Source: Pseudaquidulcibacter sp964557085 | GTDB taxonomy: Bacteria > Pseudomonadota > Alphaproteobacteria > Caulobacterales > Aquidulcibacteraceae | Assembly: GCA_964557085.1 (NCBI GenBank) | Contig: CAZKYS010000001.1 | Coordinates: forward strand, 1-62,303 | Length of the DNA: 62,303 nt | Direction of reading: 5' to 3' | In this document: positions 27,141 to 35,469 of the stretch, piece by piece | Numbering within the stretch: the stretch's first letter is position 1 | How the letters are laid out: every line of letters begins with the position of its first letter | Position numbers and translations under genes: made by a program | The notes under the pieces: model-generated | Database searches by the model: none | Seen by the model: only the letters and a program-made list of their open reading frames with translations | Told to the model about the DNA's origin: nothing

Positions 27141-28585
27141 TGCAGGTTTTAAGCGTTGCTTCAGAAATATATCCTTTAATTAAAACTGGTGGCCTTGCCG
27201 ATGTGGTGGGCGCATTGCCAGAGGCATTGGAAAAAAATGGGGTAAAGGTGAAAACCCTTATTCCACTTTATGCATCAATTGCCGCCAAACTTGGCAAAGG
27301 TAAATTACTTTTCGAATATGATAATTTATTGGGTGAAAAAGCCAAATTAATGGCTTTTAATCATGATGGATTAGATATTATAGCGCTTGATGCCCCGTCC
27401 CTATTCAATCGCAATGGTGGGCCATATATTGACGAAAACGGGCTTGATTTTGCAGATAATTGGAAACGTTTTGCCGCATTATCAAAAGCCGCGAGTGATA
27501 TTGCGGGCGGTATTATAAAATCATACGCCCCCGATATAATTCATTGCCATGATTGGCAGGCATCCCTTACCCCCGTCTATATGCGCTATGGTAATGAGCG
27601 CGCGCAACAAACCAAATCAATCGTAACAATCCATAATATTGCATTCCAAGGGCGATATGGGGCAAATATTTTTGAAGGCCTTGAATTACCAACCGAAGCC
27701 TTTGGCATTGAAGGCATCGAATATTATGGCGATTTAAGCTTTTTAAAGGGTGGCCTTGCGCTTTGTGATATTATCACAACCGTTTCCCCAACCTATGCCC
27801 AAGAAATTGTAACCCAAGAATTTGGTATGGGACTAGAAGGACTAATTGGCGCACGCTTCAGTGATGTCTATGGCATTGTAAACGGCATTGATGATAAGAT
27901 TTGGAACCCAAAATCCGATAATTTAATTCCCGAAAATTATGATGCAAAATCACTTAGTACGCGGGTAAAAAATCGCCGCAAAATCGAGGAGGCCTTTGGC
28001 CTAAAACGTGCACGCGGGCCAATTTATTGCGTTGTATCGCGCCTTACATGGCAAAAGGGCATGGATATTTTATCCGATATTTGCGAAGCCCTTACGCATA
28101 TTGGTGTGCGTATTGCAATTCTTGGAACAGGCGAAGCGCAAATAGAAAATGCCTTTATAAGCGCATCAAAAAAGTTTCGTGGTAAAATTGGCACGATTAT
28201 TGGCTATGATGAAAATCTATCGCATATTTTACAAAGTGGATCAGATGGAATTTTAATTCCATCACGCTTTGAACCCTGTGGTCTTACGCAATTATATGGT
28301 TTGAAATATGGCTGTGTTCCAATTGTTGCGCGCACTGGTGGCCTTGCTGATACTATTATTGATGCCAATGAAGCGGCTTTAAACGCGGGTTTGGCTACTG
28401 GTTTTCAATTCAATAAAGTGACGCAGCATGAATTATATCACGCTATCGCCCGCGCCACCGAAATTTATAATGACAAAAAACAATGGGCACAAATACAGCG
28501 CAATGGCATGAAGGCCGATTTTTCATGGAATAAATCGGGCAAAAAATACGCCCAGCTTTATGAAAAACTAATGGCGCGCGATTAA
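27140..28585 (+). CDS. glgA: Glycogen synthase (ADP-glucose-dependent)
   Basis: 481 aa GT5/GT-B enzyme. The N-terminal ADP-glucose motif is KTGGLADVVGALP (the KxGGL loop). Further along are HCHDWQASL, SRLTWQKGMD and the C-terminal E(X7)E-type region PSRFEPCGLTQLYGLKYG with RTGGLADT. It extends alpha-1,4 chains from ADP-glucose. It is last in the operon. Its final four bases overlap the end of the convergent efflux gene, and no terminator fits between them. Confidence 0.96.
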   Translation: MQVLSVASEIYPLIKTGGLADVVGALPEALEKNGVKVKTLIPLYASIAAKLGKGKLLFEYDNLLGEKAKLMAFNHDGLDIIALDAPSLFNRNGGPYIDENGLDFADNWKRFAALSKAASDIAGGIIKSYAPDIIHCHDWQASLTPVYMRYGNERAQQTKSIVTIHNIAFQGRYGANIFEGLELPTEAFGIEGIEYYGDLSFLKGGLALCDIITTVSPTYAQEIVTQEFGMGLEGLIGARFSDVYGIVNGIDDKIWNPKSDNLIPENYDAKSLSTRVKNRRKIEEAFGLKRARGPIYCVVSRLTWQKGMDILSDICEALTHIGVRIAILGTGEAQIENAFISASKKFRGKIGTIIGYDENLSHILQSGSDGILIPSRFEPCGLTQLYGLKYGCVPIVARTGGLADTIIDANEAALNAGLATGFQFNKVTQHELYHAIARATEIYNDKKQWAQIQRNGMKADFSWNKSGKKYAQLYEKLMARD

Positions 28586-29958
28586 AAATCATCATCATTT
28601 GATAAGGCCGAATAAAGACTTATCAAATTTGTTGCGCGCAAAGTTTGCAATCCAATTAATGTGGCCTGTGCATTATTCAAATTTCTTTGCGCCAATAAAA
28701 GTGGAAGATAATTATCAATACCTACTTCAAAGCGGCGTTTAGCAAGGAAAACGCTTTTGCGATAATTTTCGACTGCAGCGCTTTGATCTTTAATGCGCGC
28801 CTCAATTTGCGAACGCGTGTTTAGGGCTTGTGAAACATCATTAAATGCCGAATTTATCACCTTCTCATATTGGTAAATCAATGCATCGCGATTAAGGCGC
28901 GCATTATCAATATTAATATCAGTGGCACCATTATCAAAAATTGGCGCACTAATGCTTGGTGTGATTAAAAAACGAGGTCCTGCAAGTAGATTAAGTAATT
29001 CATTACTGGCAAATCCGAATGATGCCGTAAGATTTATGCTTGGGAATTTTTGGGCGCGTGCGGCAGTTAAATTTGCATTTGCACCCATTAATGCATGTTC
29101 TGCCGCCATAATATCAGGGCGCGCCAAAAGCACATTTGATGGAAGGCCAATCGCAACTTTGGCAATTGTAAAATCACTTTGCAAATTTGTTGGCAAAAAT
29201 TCCAAAACCCCCTGCCCACCTGCAAGGAAAACCAAAGTTGATTTATCATTTTCCAATTTGGTTTGCGTGGCCTTAAGACTTGCGATTAATTCATTTAATT
29301 GCGCCTCCACAGAATTAACATCTAAATCATTCGCAACGCCATATTTTTGACGCCCTTTTACGATTTTTGCGGTTTCTTGTAGTGATGATATATTGGATTT
29401 TAAAATCTCAATCTGTGTCAAATCACTAGCGATATTAACCCATGCATTTGCAATTGTTGTGATGAAGGCGATTTTTATGGCTTTTTGATTTTCTTTTGAT
29501 GCATAAAAGTTTTCTTCACTAGCTTTTTGGAGTGATTTTAAACGATCAAATAAATCAATTTCATACGATGGCATTGAAGCGCCCAAAGTATAAGTATCAC
29601 TTAAAATATCGCCAGATTTGCCACTTAAATCCGAACTTGCGACACCGCGCAATGATGGTTTTCGCGCAATTTTTGCAAGCTCTAAGGCATTTTGGGCTTT
29701 TTGTGTGTTGATAGCAGCAATTTTCAAATCGCTATTTTGTTTTAGACCATAATCAATTGTGGCAATAAGATTTTGGTTTCTATAAAATTCGCGCCATTTA
29801 ACCCCATTTGCGGCAATATATTTTGCATCGAGAAGGTTTGGAAAATTGGGCGCAATTTTATTTTCCGTAATTGTCTTTTCAGGAATTGGTTTTTGAATAT
29901 GCGAACAAGCACCCAAAATAACCAAAGAAGTTACAGTGAAATATTTTAATAATTTCAT
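28582..29958 (-). CDS. Outer-membrane efflux lipoprotein, NodT/OprM type
   Basis: 458 aa. A lipoprotein signal with the box VILGAC is followed by two internally homologous OEP halves with long alternating helices (the TolC fold). Typical stretches are LARPDIMAAEHALMGANANLTAARA and LDVNSVEAQLNEL (partial quotes). It forms the outer-membrane channel of the RND pump encoded upstream. Its ATG overlaps the TGA of the pump gene (ATGA). Confidence 0.93.
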   Translation of the reverse strand: MKLLKYFTVTSLVILGACSHIQKPIPEKTITENKIAPNFPNLLDAKYIAANGVKWREFYRNQNLIATIDYGLKQNSDLKIAAINTQKAQNALELAKIARKPSLRGVASSDLSGKSGDILSDTYTLGASMPSYEIDLFDRLKSLQKASEENFYASKENQKAIKIAFITTIANAWVNIASDLTQIEILKSNISSLQETAKIVKGRQKYGVANDLDVNSVEAQLNELIASLKATQTKLENDKSTLVFLAGGQGVLEFLPTNLQSDFTIAKVAIGLPSNVLLARPDIMAAEHALMGANANLTAARAQKFPSINLTASFGFASNELLNLLAGPRFLITPSISAPIFDNGATDINIDNARLNRDALIYQYEKVINSAFNDVSQALNTRSQIEARIKDQSAAVENYRKSVFLAKRRFEVGIDNYLPLLLAQRNLNNAQATLIGLQTLRATNLISLYSALSNDDDF

Positions 29959-32900
29959 TTTGTAACCTCTTGAGTTTTTTCTTTTTTCCTCAAAGCACCA
30001 CTTACCAAAACAAAGAATAAAGGAACAAAGAAAATTGCCAAAAATGTTGCCGCAATAATGCCGCCAAACAATCCTGTTCCAATTGCATGTTGCGCCTTTG
30101 CGCCCGCAGAGCTTGCAATAACAAGAGGGAAAATACCAAATACAAAGGCAAGTGATGTCATGATAATTGGGCGAAGGCGCACGCGAACTGCCTCTAATGT
30201 GGCATCAAATAAATTATGGCCTTCTTCGTTAAGTCTTTTGGCAAATTCAACAATCAAAATCGCATTTTTCGCCGATAGACCCATTGTTGCGAGCAAGCCA
30301 ACTTGAAAGAATATATCCTTATCAAGACCGCGAATATAGGTTGCCAAAAACGCCCCAAAGACCCCAAGCGGAATTACCAAAATCACCGCAAATGGCACAG
30401 ACCAACTTTCATAAAGTGCCGCCAATAAAAGGAAAATGAAAATCACACTTATGGCATAAAGTGCGGGTGCTTGTGCCCCTGCCTCACGCTCTTGTAGGGA
30501 AAGGCCAGTCCATTCAATGCCAAAACCGCGTGGCATTTGTTTGAAAATGCTTTCGATTTCCTGCATTGCCGCGCCATTTGATACACCAATCGCAGGTGTC
30601 CCCGATATATCAATCGATGATAGGCCATTATAGCGCGCAAGGCTTGGCGGCCCCGCACTCCAACGTGGTTTTGCGAATGCGCTTATTGGTATCATTTCGC
30701 CCAAATTATTGCGCACATACCAATTTAAAATATCTTGTGGCTGCATACGATATGGGGCATCGCCTTGAACATAAACGCGCTTTACACGCCCCTTATCCAT
30801 AAAATCATTCACATAAGTGCTTCCGAGTGCGCTTGCCATAAGTGAATTTATGTCCGCAAGTTGAACACCCAATGCACCCGCCATTTCCTTATCAATATCG
30901 ATATTTAATTGCGGTGAATTATCCTGCGCTCCAGAGCGAACATTACTAAGGATTTTGCTTTCACTTGCCGCCGCCAAAAATTGATTACGAATATCAACAA
31001 GGGCATCATAACCTTGCCCCTCAATATCTGTAATCACAAAGCTAAAGCCAGATGCATTACCCAATTCACGAACCGCAGGTGGGATTGTTGGATTTATTTG
31101 GGCATCATTATATTTTGAAAATTCTTTTTTGGCCTTTTCAACAATTACATCAACAGACATATCTTTTGATTTACGCTCTTCAAAAGCTGCCATACGTGCA
31201 ATTACCGAACCTGTATTCTGTCCGCCAGAACCATTACCTGGCCCGCTTCCTGTTGTTGCAAAAATATATTTCACGCCAGGTTGTTTTTCATAAAAGCTTT
31301 TAACGCGTTCAACAATTTTTTGGGTTTTGTCGCTTGTGGTTGCAGTTGGTAATTGGATTTGGGTAATTATTATACCCTGATCTTCCGTTGGCAAGAATGA
31401 ACTTGGTAATTTATATGCCAAAAACACCATGCCGCCAACTATAAGCAAATATATCCCCATAAAGGCCAAGCGCATTGAAAGTATTTTTTTTACCGCCGCT
31501 TGATACCAATTTGAAAATTTTTCAAATCCATTATTAAAGCCCGATAAAATCTTGTTTTTATTATGCCCTGTTGCATCCTGTGGCTTAAGAATTTGGGCAC
31601 ATAATGGCGGCGTAAGAACAAGTGCAACGACAACCGATAATGCCATTGCCGATATTAAAGTAACCGAAAACTGGCGGTAAATAACGCCCTGCGTGCCACC
31701 AAAAAACGCCATTGGAACAAACATTGCCGCCAATACTGCCGCCACACCGATTAATGCACCGCTTATTGTGTCCATTGATTTTCGTGTGGCCTCGATTGGA
31801 GAAAGGCCTTCTTCATGCATTAAACGCTCAACATTTTCGACAACAACGATTGCGTCATCAACCAACAAGCCGATTGCAAGCACAATCCCGAAAAGCGTTA
31901 AAGTATTAATCGAATAACCAAAAACCGCCAAAATACCAAAAGTTCCAAGTAAAACCACAGGAACCGCAATCGCAGGGATTAAAGTTGCCCTTATGCTTTG
32001 TAAAAATACAAACATAACCAGAAATACCAAAAGCACCGCCTCGATAAGGGTTTTAACAACTTCTTTGATTGAAATTTTCACAAATTGGGTTGAATCATTC
32101 GGAATTGCATATTTGATTTTTGCTGGGAAAGATTTTTGTAATTCTTCCACCAATTTAATTGCTGCATCGGCGGTTTTTAATGCATTTGCGCCAGTTGCCA
32201 AATTAACAGCAATCCCCGCCGCAGGATGCCCGTTAAATTTAACAATCGTTCCATAATTATCGGAGCCAATTTCAACCCGCGCAACATCTTTTAATAGAAT
32301 TGGTGAACCATTTGGATTATTTTTAACAATGATATTTTCAAATTGTTCAGGGGTTTGGAAACGTGATTGAACAGAAATTATTGCATTAAAACTTGCATCT
32401 TTTGTAATTGGCATATCGGCCAATGCACCACTTGCAACCTGCACATTTTGTGCGCGAATGGCGTTTATAATATCATTGGGGACAAGTGAATATGATTGTA
32501 ATTGGGATGGATTAAGCCAAATTCGCATTGCATGTTGCGAACCAAAAATTCGGGTTGAACCAACGCCATCAATTCTGCTTATTGGATCTTGAATTGTATT
32601 AAAAATAAAATCACCCAAATCAGCGTTTGAAAGTGAATTATCTTCGGTATAAAATGAAAACACAATTAGTGTTGAATTATTTGATTTATTAACCCGCACA
32701 CCCTGTGTCTGAACCTCTTGCGGTAATTGACGAAGGCGGCTTTGAACTTGGTTTTGCACCTGAACTTGGGCTTTATCGGGGTCAGTTCCTGCTTCAAAAT
32801 ATAGGCTTACGCTTGATTGACCGCTTTGGCTTGATGATGTCATATATTTTAAGCCATCAAGCCCAGTCATCCCTTGTTCAAGTATTTGGGTAACACTATC

Positions 32901-33077
32901 CTCAACCGCCTTTGCGGATGCGCCAGTATAATTAACAGACACGCTAATTTGCGGAAGTGCAATGTTTGGATATTGGGCAATCGGCAATTTTAAAATCGAA
33001 AGTCCACCCGCAAGCATAATACAAATCGCAATTACCCACGCAAAAATTGGCCGATTTATGAAAAAGCGCGATAACAA
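29955..33077 (-). CDS. RND multidrug efflux permease (HAE1, AcrB/MexB type; TTG start)
   Basis: 1040 aa, the usual HAE1 length, with 12 membrane helices and two large periplasmic loops. Landmarks are FFINRPIFAWVIAI at the start, proton-relay acidics in LLVDDAIVVVENVERL, and VLTPPLCAQILKP. It is a proton-driven exporter of drugs, dyes or bile-like compounds; substrate cannot be read from sequence. The start is TTG immediately after the adaptor gene's TAA, with AAGGGG six to seven bases upstream, which supports this unusual start. Confidence 0.95.
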   Translation of the reverse strand: MLSRFFINRPIFAWVIAICIMLAGGLSILKLPIAQYPNIALPQISVSVNYTGASAKAVEDSVTQILEQGMTGLDGLKYMTSSSQSGQSSVSLYFEAGTDPDKAQVQVQNQVQSRLRQLPQEVQTQGVRVNKSNNSTLIVFSFYTEDNSLSNADLGDFIFNTIQDPISRIDGVGSTRIFGSQHAMRIWLNPSQLQSYSLVPNDIINAIRAQNVQVASGALADMPITKDASFNAIISVQSRFQTPEQFENIIVKNNPNGSPILLKDVARVEIGSDNYGTIVKFNGHPAAGIAVNLATGANALKTADAAIKLVEELQKSFPAKIKYAIPNDSTQFVKISIKEVVKTLIEAVLLVFLVMFVFLQSIRATLIPAIAVPVVLLGTFGILAVFGYSINTLTLFGIVLAIGLLVDDAIVVVENVERLMHEEGLSPIEATRKSMDTISGALIGVAAVLAAMFVPMAFFGGTQGVIYRQFSVTLISAMALSVVVALVLTPPLCAQILKPQDATGHNKNKILSGFNNGFEKFSNWYQAAVKKILSMRLAFMGIYLLIVGGMVFLAYKLPSSFLPTEDQGIIITQIQLPTATTSDKTQKIVERVKSFYEKQPGVKYIFATTGSGPGNGSGGQNTGSVIARMAAFEERKSKDMSVDVIVEKAKKEFSKYNDAQINPTIPPAVRELGNASGFSFVITDIEGQGYDALVDIRNQFLAAASESKILSNVRSGAQDNSPQLNIDIDKEMAGALGVQLADINSLMASALGSTYVNDFMDKGRVKRVYVQGDAPYRMQPQDILNWYVRNNLGEMIPISAFAKPRWSAGPPSLARYNGLSSIDISGTPAIGVSNGAAMQEIESIFKQMPRGFGIEWTGLSLQEREAGAQAPALYAISVIFIFLLLAALYESWSVPFAVILVIPLGVFGAFLATYIRGLDKDIFFQVGLLATMGLSAKNAILIVEFAKRLNEEGHNLFDATLEAVRVRLRPIIMTSLAFVFGIFPLVIASSAGAKAQHAIGTGLFGGIIAATFLAIFFVPLFFVLVSGALRKKEKTQEVTK

Positions 33078-34247
33078 TTATTGCCCCTTTTTATCTGTTT
33101 GTGGGGCATTTGGATTTTCAACTGGCTTTGGTTTTATTGGCGCGCCTTGTTTTAATTTTGCGCCGCCTTGAACAATTAATTTATCGCCAATTTTAAGACC
33201 AGACATAATTTGCCATTTATCGCCAATCATTTCGCCAAGTTCAATTGGTGTTTTTATTGCTTTATTATCAGGACCAACCAAAAACACACTTGCAACACCG
33301 GTGCTATCAATTGTTACGGCATTTTGCGGAATTTGAATGCCTTTTGCGATTGTTCCTTTTGAAATTATCGCGCGAACAAACATTCCGGGTAATAAAGTGC
33401 CATTAGAATTTGGAAATAATGCCCGAAGGTTCACATTACCCGTTGACGGATCAACTGTTAAATCGGAAAATTCCAAAACACCCGTTTGGTCAAATTCACT
33501 TCCATCACTAAGCACTAATTTTACCATCGTACTTGATGGCTGATTTAACGCGCCAATTGCAAATTGTTTTTTAAGTCGCAAAATATCCGATGAAGATTGG
33601 GTAATATCAACATAGACACGCGAAATGTCCTGAATTGTTGTAAGCGGTGCAGTTTGATTTGCGGTTACCAAAGCGCCCTTGGTAAAATTACTTTTCCCAA
33701 TGCGTCCACTTATAGGCGCCAAAACATTGGTATAACGAAGGTTTATTTTGGCAATATCAAGATTGGCATTTTGCAAATTCATATTTGCATTTGCAACCTT
33801 TAAAGCGGTTCGTGCATCATCCAATTCTTGCTTGCTTATGGCATTGATTTTTATCAATTCTTCATAACGGGCAAGTTTAGTTCGTGCCGCTTCTAAATTC
33901 GCACTTGCCTGCCCCAAAGTTGCAGCGCTTGATTTAAGACTTGCATTATAAAGGGCGCTATCGATTGAATAAAGGCTTTGGCCTTGTGAAACCCTAGAGC
34001 CTTCAACAAATCTGCGTTCTTTGATTATTCCTGAAACCTGTGGGCGCACTTCGGAAACAAGATATGGCGTTACACGGCCCGATAATTCTTGTTTTAATTC
34101 AAGTGTTTGTTCTTCAATGCTTATAAAGGAGACTACTTGTGGTGGGCGCTCTTTAGGTGCATTTTGTTTATTATCGGCCTCATTGCCACATGCACTAACG
34201 CCTAAAATAAGGAAAATTGAAATTGAAAAAACTTTTAGGAAACGCAC
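33078..34247 (-). CDS. RND periplasmic adaptor lipoprotein (AcrA/MexA type; GTG start)
   Basis: 389 aa. A lipobox, GVSAC, near residue 20 is followed by the biotinyl-lipoyl halves (VRPQVSGIIKERRFVEGSRV and VLAPISGRIGKSNFTKGALV, read in parts), a coiled-coil hairpin, a beta-barrel and a membrane-proximal domain. It links the permease to the outer-membrane channel. The start is GTG with AAAGG eight bases upstream. No TetR, MarR or two-component regulator gene flanks this pump. The 95-base gap to kdgK holds no clear terminator, so either a separate promoter or readthrough from kdgK is possible. Confidence 0.94.
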   Translation of the reverse strand: MRFLKVFSISIFLILGVSACGNEADNKQNAPKERPPQVVSFISIEEQTLELKQELSGRVTPYLVSEVRPQVSGIIKERRFVEGSRVSQGQSLYSIDSALYNASLKSSAATLGQASANLEAARTKLARYEELIKINAISKQELDDARTALKVANANMNLQNANLDIAKINLRYTNVLAPISGRIGKSNFTKGALVTANQTAPLTTIQDISRVYVDITQSSSDILRLKKQFAIGALNQPSSTMVKLVLSDGSEFDQTGVLEFSDLTVDPSTGNVNLRALFPNSNGTLLPGMFVRAIISKGTIAKGIQIPQNAVTIDSTGVASVFLVGPDNKAIKTPIELGEMIGDKWQIMSGLKIGDKLIVQGGAKLKQGAPIKPKPVENPNAPQTDKKGQ

Positions 34248-34342
34248 AAGAATTACCTTTCATTGCACCCTAACAATTAGTTTATCGATTCTCAATGAAT
34301 TTTATTATGAAATGTGTTATTTCCACTTAATCGAACAATAAA

Positions 34343-35380
34343 TTATCTTTTTACATCAAGACCTTCGCCATTCATAAAGCTTGTAAGCATGGGCAATGTG
34401 TTCAAACATAAATCACCTAATTGCGAATGTTTCAAGCATGCAGATGCAAGGCCCATCAATAAGGCATCTTGGATTTCATAATCATTCAAAATGCCATTTA
34501 AAATCCCTGCGGCGAATGCATCACCGCTTCCGATACGGTCGACAATTGCATCTAAATCATAGAATTGCGTTTTGTAGTTTTTGTTTTTTGTAAAGGCAAT
34601 TGCGCCCAATTTATTATTACTTGCACTTATTTGAATTCGCGGTGTTGAAGTAATCAATTCAATATTATTCAATTTTTCAAACGCAAATTGTGCGCTTTTT
34701 TGTTCTTTTTCATCGCCAAATTGTTCAAAATTTTCGCCAAAAACTAATTGAATATCGCGATGTGAAGCAAAAAGAATATTGGCTTTGTTCATTAATTCCA
34801 AAATCATTTTTGGCGCTTCATTTGACCAATTTTCCCATAATTTTGGGCGATAATTGCAATCATAAGAAATTTTCACGCCTTTTCTTTGCGCAATTTCCAT
34901 GGCTTTCAATGCCGCTTCATACGGCCCAATTCCTAATGCCGCCGTCACGCCAGAAATGTGAAGTAAAGCACAATTTTCAAGAATATTTTCCCAATTTATT
35001 TTTGAAAAATCATATTTTGCAAAAACTGAATTTTCACGATCATAAATAATCTGACTTGGTCTATGCATTGCGCCAGGGCTCAGAAAATAAAGACCCATTC
35101 GTCCATTTTCTTTGGCAATATTATCAATATTTACGCCATATTTTCGCAATTCATTAAGCGCGGCATTTCCCAAATCATTATCAGAAACAGCGCCAACAAA
35201 TTCAACATTATTTCCAAGGCAGGATAGACCAATAGCAACATTGGCCTCTGCCCCGCCAATATAAGGGCGCAAATCACCCAAATCACCAATTTGTTGACCA
35301 TTAATTGAAGTCAGACGAACTAATAATTCACCAAAGCAGATGATTTTAGAATTATTGCGCATTATATTTTCCATTTTCAT
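34343..35380 (-). CDS. kdgK: 2-keto-3-deoxygluconate kinase (PfkB family)
   Basis: About 345 aa. N-terminal ribokinase-fold motif: FGELLVRLT, then GGAEANVAIGLSCLG. The catalytic Asp and anion hole are in DRIGSGDAFAAG near residue 280. It phosphorylates KDG to KDPG, the point where the hexuronate and unsaturated-uronate branches meet before the Entner-Doudoroff aldolase. No kdgA aldolase gene is in the window. Exact sugar specificity is inferred from the neighbours. Alternative ATG codons lie within the first seven residues. It follows the TBDR gene by 89 bases that contain a strong hairpin. Confidence 0.85.
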   Translation of the reverse strand: MKMENIMRNNSKIICFGELLVRLTSINGQQIGDLGDLRPYIGGAEANVAIGLSCLGNNVEFVGAVSDNDLGNAALNELRKYGVNIDNIAKENGRMGLYFLSPGAMHRPSQIIYDRENSVFAKYDFSKINWENILENCALLHISGVTAALGIGPYEAALKAMEIAQRKGVKISYDCNYRPKLWENWSNEAPKMILELMNKANILFASHRDIQLVFGENFEQFGDEKEQKSAQFAFEKLNNIELITSTPRIQISASNNKLGAIAFTKNKNYKTQFYDLDAIVDRIGSGDAFAAGILNGILNDYEIQDALLMGLASACLKHSQLGDLCLNTLPMLTSFMNGEGLDVKR

Positions 35381-35395
35381 TATTCAAAATTGAAT

Positions 35396-35423
35396 GAAGG
35401 GCGCTACTTACATAGCACCCTTC
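35396..35423. promoter_or_regulatory. 11-bp hairpin between the TBDR and kdgK genes
   Basis: Arms GAAGGGCGCTA (35396-35406) and TAGCACCCTTC (35413-35423) pair over 11 positions with one wobble or mismatch position, around a 6-base loop. In the direction of transcription (minus) it has no U tract. It may therefore act as an mRNA-stabilising or processing element that sets different TBDR and kinase levels rather than as a full terminator. Confidence 0.5.
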
Positions 35424-35469
35424 TTTTAGTAAAACACTGGGGATGTCTTACTGGGGAACATTTTGGTGC

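Noticed and set aside
33294..33305. AACACCGGTGCT in the RND adaptor gene, resembling the pectin operator
   Set aside because: Only 9 of 12 bases match, it is deep inside a coding region, and the pump is not functionally linked to uronate use.
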